A DNA stretch of 64,000 bases, from the NCBI GenBank assembly GCA_017849585.1, contig JAFIGT010000008.1:1-64000 (forward strand), in the 5' to 3' direction. The notes beneath the pieces were generated by a model. It saw only the letters and a list, made by a program, of their open reading frames with translations. It was not told the origin of the DNA and searched no databases. Shown one piece after another: positions 27,761 to 38,737 of this stretch (positions are counted from its first letter, which is position 1; every line of letters starts with the position of its first letter). Made by a program: the position numbers and the translations under genes. The DNA comes from Verrucomicrobium sp. GTDB lineage: Bacteria > Verrucomicrobiota > Verrucomicrobiia > Methylacidiphilales > UBA1321.

Positions 27761-29575
27761 ATGTCCGGCATGATCCCCAAGGAAGTCATCGAGCAGGTCC
27801 GCCAGGCCAGTGACATCGTGGAGATCATCGACGGCTACGTCCCACTCAAGAAAGCCGGCTCGCGCTACAAGGCGTGCTGCCCCTTCCACAAGGAAAAGAC
27901 TCCCTCGTTCAACGTCGATCCCGCCCGCCAGTACTTCAAGTGCTTCGGCTGCGGCAAGGGCGGCAGCGTGATCGACTTCGTCATGCTCTACGAGAACCTC
28001 GATTTCCCCGCCGCCGTGCGCACCCTGGCGAATCGCGCGCACGTGCCGATTCCCGAGGCCTACTCCGCCGAGAACACCGCCGAGCAAAATCAACGCGAGC
28101 GATTGCTCAACCTCCATGCCGCCGTCACCACGTGGTGGAAATCGATCCTGCGCCGCGACCCCGCCGGGGAACCGGCCCGGGAGTACCTGAAGAGCCGCAA
28201 GATCAACTCCGACCTCGCCGGGGAATTCAACCTCGGCTACGCGCCTGATTCGTGGGACGCCACGATGAACTGGGCGAAGTCGCAGGGCTACGACAACGCC
28301 ACGCTCGAACTGGCCGGACTCGTCACCGTGAATGAAACCGGTCGCCGCTACGATCGCTGGCGCGGACGACTCATGTTTCCCATCAGCAACGAATCCGGGC
28401 AGGTCGTCGCCTTCAGCGGCCGCCTCCTCGATGCGAATGCGAAGGCCGCGAAGTACGTGAACTCCCCCGAGACGCCGCTCTTCTCGAAAAGCCGCATTCT
28501 CTTCGGGCTGGAAAAAACCAAGCGCGCGATTCTCGACGCCCGCACCGCCATCGTGTGCGAAGGCCAGATCGATCTGATCCGCTGCTACGAGCATGGCTTC
28601 AAGAACATCGTCGCACCGCAAGGCACCGCCTTCACCGAACATCAGGGGCGGCTCCTGAAACGTTACTGCGACGAGGTCATCCTCTGCTTCGACGCCGACA
28701 AAGCCGGTCAAAACGCCGCCGACCGCAGCGTGGATATTCTATTGCAGTGCGATCTCCACGTCCGCATCGCCGCGATCCCCGAAGGCGAAGATCCCGACAC
28801 GCTCCTGCTCAGTGGCCGCGACGAGCAGTTCCGCGAGATCCTCACCACCGCTCCCGCCTTCACCCGCTATCTCTTCGACAAGGCCTGCCGCGAAAACGAC
28901 ATCACCAGTCCGCGCGGTCGCAGTCTGGTATCGGAAAAGATGGCCGCCGTCGTCAAAAAAATTCCCGACCCCACGCAACGCCACACCGTCTCGATGGAAA
29001 TCGCCACCCGCCTGCAAATTCCGCTCTCCGTCTTTCAGGAGGAAATGGGCAAGGTGCGCGAGGTGACGCCCCGCACCAGCGAGCTGCGCGGCGCGGTCGA
29101 CCTCACCGGTCCGAACGCGGCGGCTCCCGTGGAAGCACCCGCGCGCCCACTCGGCCCCGTTGCCGACGTGATCGAAGTGATGCTCACGCTGCTGCTGCTC
29201 CATCCGCAAGTCGTGCCAATCGTGCAACGGCACCTCGACACCACGTGGCTCGCGGGTCTCGGCGGCAGCGAAATCCTACAGGCACTCCTCGACGCCCACG
29301 CCCATGACGCGTGGGAAGATGCCAGTCACTTTGCCAACGAACGGCCCGCCAATGAACGCGATTACCTCGCGGGCCTACTGATCAACCCCGTTCCACTCTC
29401 CGCCAAGGCCGCCCCGGAAGATTTTGCGCTGGAACAGGTTTTACGCATTCAACATCTCTGGAAACTCAATCGCATGGCCGTGCTCGAGCAGGAAATCAAA
29501 TCCGGACTTTTGAGCCCCGATGAATTGTTAAGGAAGTCCAAGGAGCTACTTGACATCAAACGTTCCAGCGCCTAG
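27761..29575 (+). CDS. dnaG: DNA primase
   Basis: The 604-residue primase synthesises RNA primers at the replication fork. The N-terminal zinc finger is C40-x2-H43 ... C61-x2-C64 (CPFHKEKTPSF, FKCFGCGKGG). The central RNA polymerase region contains SRILFGLEKTKRAI; TOPRIM motifs are VCEGQIDLIRCYEHG (the usual EGYMD is EGQID here) and LCFDADKAGQNAADR. The C-terminal part, which would meet the DnaB helicase, is divergent but of normal length. An alternative ATG three codons later is possible. dnaG and rpoD are adjacent on the same strand with 60 bp between, the classic macromolecular synthesis order minus rpsU. Confidence 0.97.
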   Translation: MSGMIPKEVIEQVRQASDIVEIIDGYVPLKKAGSRYKACCPFHKEKTPSFNVDPARQYFKCFGCGKGGSVIDFVMLYENLDFPAAVRTLANRAHVPIPEAYSAENTAEQNQRERLLNLHAAVTTWWKSILRRDPAGEPAREYLKSRKINSDLAGEFNLGYAPDSWDATMNWAKSQGYDNATLELAGLVTVNETGRRYDRWRGRLMFPISNESGQVVAFSGRLLDANAKAAKYVNSPETPLFSKSRILFGLEKTKRAILDARTAIVCEGQIDLIRCYEHGFKNIVAPQGTAFTEHQGRLLKRYCDEVILCFDADKAGQNAADRSVDILLQCDLHVRIAAIPEGEDPDTLLLSGRDEQFREILTTAPAFTRYLFDKACRENDITSPRGRSLVSEKMAAVVKKIPDPTQRHTVSMEIATRLQIPLSVFQEEMGKVREVTPRTSELRGAVDLTGPNAAAPVEAPARPLGPVADVIEVMLTLLLLHPQVVPIVQRHLDTTWLAGLGGSEILQALLDAHAHDAWEDASHFANERPANERDYLAGLLINPVPLSAKAAPEDFALEQVLRIQHLWKLNRMAVLEQEIKSGLLSPDELLRKSKELLDIKRSSA

Positions 29576-29635
29576 GTTATTCGATTCCATCCTCAGGTCC
29601 GTTTTTTTAAAGAAGAATTTGCGTTCAAACGAGTT

Positions 29636-31537
<1,902 letters not shown>

Positions 31538-31856
31538 TCCTCATCACGGCTCAAGCCGTGATGTGTTCTAAGCATTCAGTTCTAGGTAGGCTATCGCCGA
31601 AGCTGAATCTCCGTTCGTACTGTGTCGATAGTATCGATTTTCTGTAGGGCGCGATACAATTGCGCCCCTACAAAGCAGACACGCCTCTGTACGCGGTTCT
31701 TGAAAATGCCTAGGCACAATCTGCCCACCGGGCCATTCTATTTTCTCCAAAATAATTCTAAAGTTCCCGCCTCTCGTACCGACACACTTAGCAAACTCTT
31801 CTTGGGAACGCGCCCCTGGGAAGAGAGGGTATACCACTAGGGAAAGGGGTATCATT
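31538..31856. other. 319-bp non-coding region after rpoD
   Basis: Contains the rpoD hairpin and a second imperfect hairpin, TGTAGGGCGC-N9-GCGCCCCTACA (31643-31672), which resembles a widespread GTAGGGGCGC intergenic repeat. GAAAGGGG (31840-31847) is the ribosome-binding site of the next gene. No coding gene seen. Confidence 0.55.
31542..31563 (+). terminator. Hairpin just after rpoD, possible terminator without U-tract
   Basis: CATCACGGCT-CA-AGCCGTGATG is a perfect 10-bp stem four bases after the rpoD stop. Only a scattered TGTTCT follows, so termination may be Rho-dependent or the hairpin may protect the 3' end. Confidence 0.5.
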
Positions 31857-32282
31857 ATGAGTGACATGAATGTCAACACACAGGGCGCGGTCGTGAATTA
31901 CTACTTCACGAGTCCCGTCAAAGGTCCAGACGCCTTTGAGAAAGATCTGAAGTCAGGCGATTTGGATTCCGCCAAGACTTCGCTCGCCTCGCAGCAGCAA
32001 AACATGGCGGGGGCTTTGAGCAACATGAACCCCTCGCTGGTGGATACGTCCAACCTTTCGACCCGCCACGTCGAAGCGCTCGCGGGTGCCATGGCTTCGG
32101 GCGATGTCATCGCTGCGCAAAAGCTGGAAGAAGAAAAGAAGGAGGACGAAAGCGAGTCCGTTCCACATCATCTTCCAAACGAAGGGGGAGAAGAAACCCC
32201 ATCACAAGTCATTTACTCCGCGAACAAGGGCAACGTTTCCGTTCCCACACCAACCGGAGCCCGGTTCTTTGTGCAGGTCTGA
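31857..32282 (+). CDS. Orphan hypothetical protein, hydrophilic
   Basis: The 141-residue product starts MSDMNVNTQGAVVNYYFTSP, has an Asn/Ser/Gln-rich helix region (SLASQQQNMAGALSNMNPSL) and an acidic stretch (KLEEEKKEDESES), and ends in TPTGARFFVQV. No signal peptide, transmembrane segment or known motif. A good ribosome-binding site (AAAGGGG) precedes the ATG, so translation is plausible. It faces purC across 72 bp. Function unknown; not recognised as any family. Confidence 0.55.
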   Translation: MSDMNVNTQGAVVNYYFTSPVKGPDAFEKDLKSGDLDSAKTSLASQQQNMAGALSNMNPSLVDTSNLSTRHVEALAGAMASGDVIAAQKLEEEKKEDESESVPHHLPNEGGEETPSQVIYSANKGNVSVPTPTGARFFVQV

Positions 32283-32354
32283 AAAAACGATTCTCTTTCT
32301 CGTTTTCACTTCCGGCCGACGCAGAATCCGACGAGCGATTTTTTCAGCAAGCGG

Positions 32355-33212
32355 CTAGACGCTCAAACGCTTGAGCGCTTCTTCGTACTTGGCACGGGTG
32401 CGCTCCACAATCTGCGGGGGCAGTTCCGGGCCGGGCGCCTGTTTGTTCCAGTCGAGTCCTTCGAGGTAATCGCGGACAAATTGTTTGTCAAAGCTCGGTT
32501 GGCTCTTCCCCGGTTGCCAGCGGGCGGCGGGCCAGAAGCGGGAGCTGTCGGGTGTGAGCGCTTCGTCGGCGAGAACAATCTGGCCATCGAACCAGCCGAA
32601 TTCGAACTTGGTATCGGCAATGATGATGCCACGCTCACGAGCGTACTGGGCCGCAAAGGTGTAGAGATCGAGTGTAAGTTTCTCTAGCCGCTTGTACAGA
32701 TCCTCGCCCATCTGCTCGCGCGCTTCGGCAGGCGTGAGGTTCATATCGTGACCGGCTTCCGCCTTGGTGGCGGGCGTGAAGATCGGCTGCGGCAATTGAC
32801 TCGATTCCTGCAAGCCTTCGGGAACCACATGCCCGCACACCGTGCCCTTTTCCTTGTATTCCTTAAGCCCCGATCCAGCGAGGTAACCGCGGGCAACGCA
32901 TTCAAAGGGGATGATCTCGAGCTTGCGCGCGCGCATGAGGCGACCTTTCCACTCGGGGATGGTCAGCTCGGCAGGCACGTCGTAGCTGATGATGTGGTTC
33001 GGACAAATGCTCTTGGTCAGTTCAAACCAGTGACGCGAAAGCTGGGTGAGGATCACGCCCTTATCCGGAATCGGCGTGGGCAAAATGACGTCAAAAGCCG
33101 AGATGCGGTCGGAAGCCACGAGCCACATTTCATCGTGGTACTCGTACAGATCGCGGACCTTGCCGCTGCGAAGTTTCTTCAGGGGAAGTTTGGAAAAGTC
33201 AGTTCCGGCCAT
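32355..33212 (-). CDS. purC: Phosphoribosylaminoimidazole-succinocarboxamide synthase
   Basis: The 285-residue enzyme joins aspartate to CAIR in purine synthesis. Visible motifs are LRSGKVRDLYEYHDEMWLVA, SDRISAFDVILPTPIPDKG, RARKLEIIPFECVARGYLAG, SGLKEYKEKGTVCG and IIIADTKFEFG, the single-domain type of about 290 residues. AAGGTGG sits seven bases before the ATG at 33212, which decides for this start over one 10 codons upstream. It lies downstream of the NCS2-like permease on the same strand (72-bp gap); co-transcription is possible. Confidence 0.96.
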   Translation of the reverse strand: MAGTDFSKLPLKKLRSGKVRDLYEYHDEMWLVASDRISAFDVILPTPIPDKGVILTQLSRHWFELTKSICPNHIISYDVPAELTIPEWKGRLMRARKLEIIPFECVARGYLAGSGLKEYKEKGTVCGHVVPEGLQESSQLPQPIFTPATKAEAGHDMNLTPAEAREQMGEDLYKRLEKLTLDLYTFAAQYARERGIIIADTKFEFGWFDGQIVLADEALTPDSSRFWPAARWQPGKSQPSFDKQFVRDYLEGLDWNKQAPGPELPPQIVERTRAKYEEALKRLSV

Positions 33213-33284
33213 AGTCCACCTTTTTAGCGGAATCAGGTTCACATGGGAACGAGATTCTGCACCCGCGTCACACGATGAACTTTT

Positions 33285-34871
33285 TCACACCGCTGGTTTG
33301 ACCGCTTGCTTCCGGGTGTAGAAGTGCAGCCAGTAGAGCAAGGCCGCCACGACGGCGTAGACAATCGTGAAGTCCGTCGCCGCGAGGGAATAGCCGCCCA
33401 GCGCGCCGCCATCATGACGCAGGCCGATCACATTCTGCACGCCGAGGGGTGTGAGGTTGTAGGCGTGGATGAAACCCGTGGCGGAGAGCACCGAGCCAAC
33501 CATCATCCACCCCGCGGCAAGTTTGAATTTCTTTTCGATGAGAAATACCAGCGTGGCAGAGAGGATCATCGAGGTGAGCAGGAAGCCCTGATTGAGCGCG
33601 ATGATGCCGTAGATATACAGATTATCACCGAACTTGGGAGCCACCGCATAAAGCGATGTTCCGGCCGCGCGCAAGGTGGTTTCCACGAGTAGCAAAGCCC
33701 AACCCGCCAGCGGCGGTACCAGACCGAGCGCGACGCCCGCCGCATGCTCCTTTGGCACTTCCTGGAACGCTTGCGCCATAATGATGACCCCGATCCAAAG
33801 CAGGATGCCGAGTGTCGCCTCGATCGGCAGAACCTGCATGACAACCGTGATGCCGCCGCAAAGGCAGAGCAGCGTGATCACCACGCCGTTGAGGATGGAA
33901 TAACCGGCCCGCGCTCCCATCACCTTCCAACCGGGATGACCGATGTAAATCGTCGTGGCAAACGCACTGCCAAAGAATGCCGCAATGACACTGCCGAAGC
34001 CGTTCACAAGCAGCGAGGACTTGGTGCTGTAGACGTCACCCGCGGCCTCGGCGCTTTCCAGATTTTGCAGCGAACCGATCACATTGAACAATCCCATCGG
34101 AATGATCACGGCGAGATAACGCCACGAGAGCGGGTCAAACAGCAACTCCCATAAATCGCCCGGCACCGGTCGGGGCGGATAGAATCCAAACTCGGAGTTC
34201 AGTTTCGGCGGATGCCAGTAATCAAACCCAGCCAGTTTGAAACCCCATGCAAGGGCGATGCCGATGAGCACGGCGATGAATCCCGCCGGCAACCGGTAGG
34301 GCCATTTGATGCGGGCCGCATAACCGACGAGGATGATGGACATCGGAATAAAGGCAATGGCTGGCGCAGCAAAAATCTGGAAGATGAAACCCATCGCGAT
34401 GAAGGTGATCGCGATTCCCGCCAGCGCGGAGAGCAGCGCAGCGCGCGGTGTATGGGCCCGCAGCCAGTCGCCAATGAAAGCTCCGACGATTTCCATGATG
34501 CCGCTGGCGAAACAGGCCACGAGGCCCACCTGCCAGGCGAAGACGGCGCTTTTAGTCTCGGCATAGACCGGGGCCATGATGAGAAAAACGAAAGCAAAGA
34601 GACTGACCGTATTAATGCCGTACGGCAAGGCGGTCACGTCATCACGGCCCGTGCTCCGGGCGAGGCGCCGTGCCTGCCAGGCGTAGAAGAGATTCCCGAA
34701 GAGAATGGAGAGCGCCGCTCCGGGCAGGATCGTTCCGGTGACCAACTTCTCCGGCAAACCACATACCGCCGGACACAACAAGGCGATCAGCATCAACTGC
34801 AACAAATTGTCGATGAAAAGGGCGAAGAATCCGTCCAGATCCCCGCGGACAAACCATTTGGAGAGGGTCAT
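33285..34871 (-). CDS. NCS2/AzgA-like permease, probable nucleobase transporter
   Basis: The 528-residue membrane protein has about 12-14 hydrophobic segments. N-terminal KWFVRGDLDGFFALFIDNLL, ALPYGINTVSLFAFVFLIMA, then FNVIGSLQNLESAEAAGDVY and SVIAAFFGSAFATTIYIGHP match the NCS2-like (AzgA/UraA/SulP fold) group, with the ALPYGINT and NLESAEAAGD regions in the transport-domain helices. Location in the inner membrane; a purine or other nucleobase is the likeliest substrate, supported weakly by purC next to it. The subfamily of about 520 residues is not well characterised. It may be a proton symporter. Confidence 0.8.
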   Translation of the reverse strand: MTLSKWFVRGDLDGFFALFIDNLLQLMLIALLCPAVCGLPEKLVTGTILPGAALSILFGNLFYAWQARRLARSTGRDDVTALPYGINTVSLFAFVFLIMAPVYAETKSAVFAWQVGLVACFASGIMEIVGAFIGDWLRAHTPRAALLSALAGIAITFIAMGFIFQIFAAPAIAFIPMSIILVGYAARIKWPYRLPAGFIAVLIGIALAWGFKLAGFDYWHPPKLNSEFGFYPPRPVPGDLWELLFDPLSWRYLAVIIPMGLFNVIGSLQNLESAEAAGDVYSTKSSLLVNGFGSVIAAFFGSAFATTIYIGHPGWKVMGARAGYSILNGVVITLLCLCGGITVVMQVLPIEATLGILLWIGVIIMAQAFQEVPKEHAAGVALGLVPPLAGWALLLVETTLRAAGTSLYAVAPKFGDNLYIYGIIALNQGFLLTSMILSATLVFLIEKKFKLAAGWMMVGSVLSATGFIHAYNLTPLGVQNVIGLRHDGGALGGYSLAATDFTIVYAVVAALLYWLHFYTRKQAVKPAV

Positions 34872-34954
34872 GCGGGGTAGGTTGTAGCGCGAGAGCGCGA
34901 TGGGCTCAAGCGGAAAGCCAGAATGGGATGGCTCAGGAGCTCCTGATAAAGCCT

Positions 34955-36007
34955 TTAGCCCTGGATTGCCTTCGCAATCTGCTCGAGGATATCGCGCATG
35001 TTATAGCGATATCTCCATCCCGGGTAATGCGCCTGGAATTTGCGTACATCACTGACATACCAGATGTGATCGCCAATGCGGTTGTCCTCCACATACGCAT
35101 AGTCGAGCTTCTTGCCGGAAATCTCTTCGCACAGCGCAATCGACTCCAGCATGGAACCGTGACTGTGACGGCTGCCGCCGATATTATACACCTCCCCCGC
35201 GCGCGGAGCCCGGAAGAACTGCCAGAATGCTTCGACAAGATCGTAACTATGGATATTATCTCGCACCTGTTTCCCGTGATAGCCAAACACGCGATACGGC
35301 TTGCCCGTGACGGTGCATTTCATGAGGTAAGCGAGAAAACCGTGCAGTTCCGTGCCGGCATGGCCCGGTCCAGTCAAACACCCCCCACGGAAGCATACCG
35401 TGGGCATATTGAAATAGCGGCCATACTCCTGCACCAACACATCCGCCGCCACCTTGCTGGCCCCAAAGAGAGAATGCTTCGTCTGGTCGATGCTCATGTC
35501 CTCGGCAATGCCCGGTTCGTAGGGATGACCCGCCGCGATTTCCCAACGGGTGTCCGTCTCATGCAAGGGAAGTCGATTCGGCGTATCGCCGTAGACTTTG
35601 TTGGTGCTGGTGAAAATGAAAGGGGCTTCCGGGGCGTTCAGGCGGGTGGCTTCCAGAAGATTCAGGGTACCGGTAGCGTTGACGCCGAAATCGGTGTGCG
35701 GTTCCCTCGCGGCCCAATCATGTGATGGCTGGGCCGCGGTATGAACGATTAGCGCAATCTGCCCACGATACTTTTCAAACACTCCTTTGACCGCATCAAA
35801 ATCGCGAATATCGATAGCATGATGGTCGTAATGCTTCAGATCCCGCTGCAACCGCTCCAGTGTCGGATGGGTCGAGGCATCCGCACCGAAGAAACGGGCG
35901 CGCATGTCATTATCGATCCCGGCGATCGCATAACCCTCCTCATGAAAACGGCGCGCCGTCTCTGAGCCAATCAATCCTGCTGAACCGGTAACAATAACGA
36001 TTTTCAC
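34955..36007 (-). CDS. NAD-dependent epimerase, CDP-paratose/tyvelose 2-epimerase-like
   Basis: The 350-residue SDR enzyme starts [20 protein letters not shown] followed by the unusual [20 protein letters not shown], which is characteristic of the RfbE (CDP-tyvelose epimerase) branch; the NAD-binding GxxGxxG is [16 protein letters not shown] is the catalytic-Tyr neighbourhood. Further conserved pieces are [14 protein letters not shown] and [11 protein letters not shown]. Family members epimerise CDP- or UDP-sugars for surface polysaccharides. Last of three minus-strand genes with an upstream epimerase and a methyltransferase, 24 bp after the upstream gene. CDP-paratose specificity is inferred, not proved. 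Confidence 0.85.
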   Translation of the reverse strand: MKIVIVTGSAGLIGSETARRFHEEGYAIAGIDNDMRARFFGADASTHPTLERLQRDLKHYDHHAIDIRDFDAVKGVFEKYRGQIALIVHTAAQPSHDWAAREPHTDFGVNATGTLNLLEATRLNAPEAPFIFTSTNKVYGDTPNRLPLHETDTRWEIAAGHPYEPGIAEDMSIDQTKHSLFGASKVAADVLVQEYGRYFNMPTVCFRGGCLTGPGHAGTELHGFLAYLMKCTVTGKPYRVFGYHGKQVRDNIHSYDLVEAFWQFFRAPRAGEVYNIGGSRHSHGSMLESIALCEEISGKKLDYAYVEDNRIGDHIWYVSDVRKFQAHYPGWRYRYNMRDILEQIAKAIQG

Positions 36008-36031
36008 TGCGTGATCTTTCCTTCTTATAGA

Positions 36032-37108
36032 TTAAAAAACTGTCTTGAGCGTCATCTCGTATTTTTTCAACCAGACAAATGTATCCTTCAAAATCGTCTC
36101 CGCGTCGCGCTGCGGGCGCCAAGTAGTGCGCGCAAAAAGCCGGGCGCAATCCCCATAATAAACGGGAATATCCATCACACGATTTTCCGGCACGCTGGCG
36201 ATGTCCAACTGATTGCCCGTGATCTGTCGGCACAGCGCGCTGGCCTGTGCCAGGGAGAGACTGATTTCGCGACCGCCACTCACATTGAGCACTTCTCCAT
36301 CCCATGAGGTGAGATTGCCCGATTGTTCTAATACGAGATCCGCGAGATCGTCCACATGCAACAAATCCCGCACTTGCTTGCCCTGTCCGCCGAATCCGAT
36401 ATAGGCCAGAGGTTGTTTGAAATAGTGGCGCAGGAGCCAAAACGTAAACACCCCCTGATCAATCTTCCCCATCTGCCATGGACCAGCCAGCACGCCGCAA
36501 CGGTTAACCACCGCTTTCATGCCATAGGCCGCGCGGTATTCCTCAATCATCAATTCTGCCGCCAGCTTGGTAGCTCCATAGAGCGAGCGATGTCCGCGCA
36601 AAGGAAAATCCTCCGAGATACCCACCGCACCGGCACCGGAAATCGCCTGCTGCGCGGCGATATCCAGTCGCTCCGCACTTTCTTCCAAGGCAAGTTCCGC
36701 CAGCGCCTTTACCGGGTAGATGCGGCTGGTTGACAGAAAGAGAAGTCCCGCCTTGCGTTCGCGACACCATTCCAGGCAATGAAGCAGCCCATGCAGATTC
36801 GTGTCGATCAGATATGACGGTGAAGAACCGTATCCCGCCAGCACGGAAGGTTCCGCCGAACACTCGATCAGCAAATCGTATTCGCTCGCCGGAAGATCCT
36901 CGCGCACCCGGACATCGCCATGGAGGAATTCGATGCCGTGTTCGCGCAACCGCTGAACTATCAGTTCCGTGCCGCGACGCTTGAGATTGTCCAAAGCCGT
37001 GATGTGCGCCTGCGGCCACGCCTGCTTCAACCTCACCGCAATGGCCGAACCAACAAAACCCGAGCCACCGGTGATCAGAATACGTGAAGGCAATGAGGCT
37101 CCGGTCAT
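36032..37108 (-). CDS. NAD-dependent epimerase/dehydratase (extended SDR)
   Basis: The 358-residue protein starts with RILITGGSGFVGSAIAVRL, a GxxGxxG Rossmann motif, and has LLIECSAEPSVLAGY, LLFLSTSRIYPVKAL (SxxxY with catalytic-type Tyr), SLYGATKLAAELMIEEY (YxxxK) and VRDLLHVDDLADLV. It shares its layout with the next gene; the pair probably acts on one nucleotide-sugar in two steps. Its start overlaps the stop codon of the methyltransferase gene (37105) by 4 bp, suggesting translational coupling. Exact substrate unknown. Confidence 0.85.
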   Translation of the reverse strand: MTGASLPSRILITGGSGFVGSAIAVRLKQAWPQAHITALDNLKRRGTELIVQRLREHGIEFLHGDVRVREDLPASEYDLLIECSAEPSVLAGYGSSPSYLIDTNLHGLLHCLEWCRERKAGLLFLSTSRIYPVKALAELALEESAERLDIAAQQAISGAGAVGISEDFPLRGHRSLYGATKLAAELMIEEYRAAYGMKAVVNRCGVLAGPWQMGKIDQGVFTFWLLRHYFKQPLAYIGFGGQGKQVRDLLHVDDLADLVLEQSGNLTSWDGEVLNVSGGREISLSLAQASALCRQITGNQLDIASVPENRVMDIPVYYGDCARLFARTTWRPQRDAETILKDTFVWLKKYEMTLKTVF

Positions 37109-37779
37109 TCTACATCCTTTTTAGCCACGATTAAAAATTGCTTTCCAAAAAAACGCCAGAGCCAGGGGAAACGCAGATACCAAGCCACGCAGGCAACGGG
37201 AGGTTGAAATCCCTGCGACATGGAATAGGGCAAAAACCGGGCCACACTGCTCTCCACGCGGAAGCCGGAGAGAGAGAGCCCCTCTCCAAGAGATAACTCG
37301 GTCAACGGAAGGTAATGATCCCAAAAATCCCAGTACGCTCCGGGAAGATACTTGATATTCGGCCCCATGCAGATAATCCGGCCTCCGGGCTTGAGACAAC
37401 GATAGGCCTGATCCAGTGTTGCTTTCAGCGCCGCCTTATCCGGCAGATGTTCAAAAAAATTACTGGTAAAAACAACATCCAGCGACGCCTCGGGAAGAGT
37501 CCACTCGCGGGAACAGTCCTGCGCCTTGAATTCGATGGAGGCTTCCAGATGTGCGGGCGAATCAGGATTGAGATCCATGCCATATTTGCGCGCCGCCTTC
37601 ACTTGGTTGATGAACTCGCCCCAACCACAACCCAAATCCAGCACAGATCCTTCAGCAGGCACCCACTTTTGAAAAAAATCGCGTATTAAAACTTGCCAGA
37701 CTTTCCGTCGATAGTCGACCAGATGCATGAATCTTGCCTCGTATTGCCGAGTAAGTTCATGAGTCAAAATGTCAGCCAT
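37105..37779 (-). CDS. Class I SAM-dependent methyltransferase
   Basis: The 224-residue protein has the methyltransferase fold: VLDLGCGWGEFINQVK (motif I), KYGMDLNPDSPAH, SLDVVFTSNFFEHLPDKAAL (motif IV) and RCLKPGGRIICMGPN (post-motif). It is the first gene of the minus-strand unit with two epimerases, divergent from a family 2 glycosyltransferase. Context suggests methylation of a nucleotide-sugar, glycan or lipid precursor. The catalytic base and acceptor are not identifiable. Cytoplasmic. Confidence 0.85.
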   Translation of the reverse strand: MADILTHELTRQYEARFMHLVDYRRKVWQVLIRDFFQKWVPAEGSVLDLGCGWGEFINQVKAARKYGMDLNPDSPAHLEASIEFKAQDCSREWTLPEASLDVVFTSNFFEHLPDKAALKATLDQAYRCLKPGGRIICMGPNIKYLPGAYWDFWDHYLPLTELSLGEGLSLSGFRVESSVARFLPYSMSQGFQPPVACVAWYLRFPWLWRFFGKQFLIVAKKDVE

Positions 37780-37911
37780 GGCAGGAAAAGATCGGTTCCA
37801 GTCTTACCGCAGCTGCCTTTTTCCAGCAATACCCAAAATCATCGGGCGCCTCCAGAGGACTGATTCTTTGTTTTGACACCGTCCGACATATGAGCCAAAA
37901 GAGCCTCGTCC

Positions 37912-38688
37912 ATGTCCGGCCCGGCCCCCATCCGCAAATTCTCGATCCTTATCCCGGCTCATAACGAAGCTGAGTCTCTTCCCTCCACGATCAATGCCAT
38001 TTTGCATGAATTTTCCTCACGGCCGGTCGAACTGGAAATTCTTGTCATCAATGACAATAGCTCGGACGACACAGAGTCTGTGCTGCACGAATTGGCAGCC
38101 CGGCATCCCCAAGTGCGCGCACTCAACAATCATCCTCCCCACGGGTTCGGCCATGCTGTCCGTCGCGGCCTGGAGAATTTCACGGGCGATGCGGTAGCCA
38201 TCGTCATGGCGGATGGGTCCGATCTGCCGCATGATATCCTCGTTTACTACCATCGTCTCGACGAGGGCGCTCAATGTGCTTTTGGTTCCCGTTTCATGCC
38301 GGGTGCGAAAACCGTCGATTACCCCCCCGTAAAACTTCTCCTCAACCGGATGGCGAATCTCTTTATACAGGCCTTGTTTGGCCTGCGCTATAACGATGTG
38401 ACCAATGCCTTCAAAGCCTACCGCCGAGAGGTAATTGTTGGCTGCCAACCGCTCCTCTCGCATCATTTCAACCTCACCGTCGAACTCCCCCTAAAAGCCA
38501 TCGTGCGCGGCTTCAACTATTCCATCACACCCACAGGCTGGATCAACCGCAAGAGTGGCGAATCCAAGCTGAAGATCAAGGAAATGGGCAGCCGCTATCT
38601 CTTCATCGTGCTCTATGTCCTGCTCGAAAAATGGCTTTCAAAAGGCGATTATCGATCAAGATCCGCAGATTCCTCCGAGAAGAATTAG
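37912..38688 (+). CDS. Family 2 glycosyltransferase, polyprenyl-phosphate sugar transferase-like
   Basis: The 258-residue GT-A enzyme has FSILIPAHNEAESLPSTINA, the nucleotide-binding VINDNSSDDTESVL (DxD-type neighbourhood) and VMADGSDLPHDI, and SRFMPGAKTVDYP, matching the dolichol/polyprenyl-phosphate mannose synthase (DPM1-like) group. A C-terminal stretch SRYLFIVLYVLLEKWLS is one hydrophobic helix, membrane associated. It probably loads a sugar on undecaprenyl phosphate for cell-surface glycans made with the divergent epimerase-methyltransferase unit (132-bp shared promoter region). Confidence 0.88.
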   Translation: MSGPAPIRKFSILIPAHNEAESLPSTINAILHEFSSRPVELEILVINDNSSDDTESVLHELAARHPQVRALNNHPPHGFGHAVRRGLENFTGDAVAIVMADGSDLPHDILVYYHRLDEGAQCAFGSRFMPGAKTVDYPPVKLLLNRMANLFIQALFGLRYNDVTNAFKAYRREVIVGCQPLLSHHFNLTVELPLKAIVRGFNYSITPTGWINRKSGESKLKIKEMGSRYLFIVLYVLLEKWLSKGDYRSRSADSSEKN

Positions 38689-38737
38689 CCCCTCAGATTT
38701 CATTTTCCTTGTCGCAAATACGCGCTAGTTTCATGGC

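Noticed and set aside
32284-32306. AAAACGA-N9-TCGTTTT as a bidirectional terminator between the orphan gene and purC
   Set aside because: The stem is only 7 bp and AT-rich; too weak to call.
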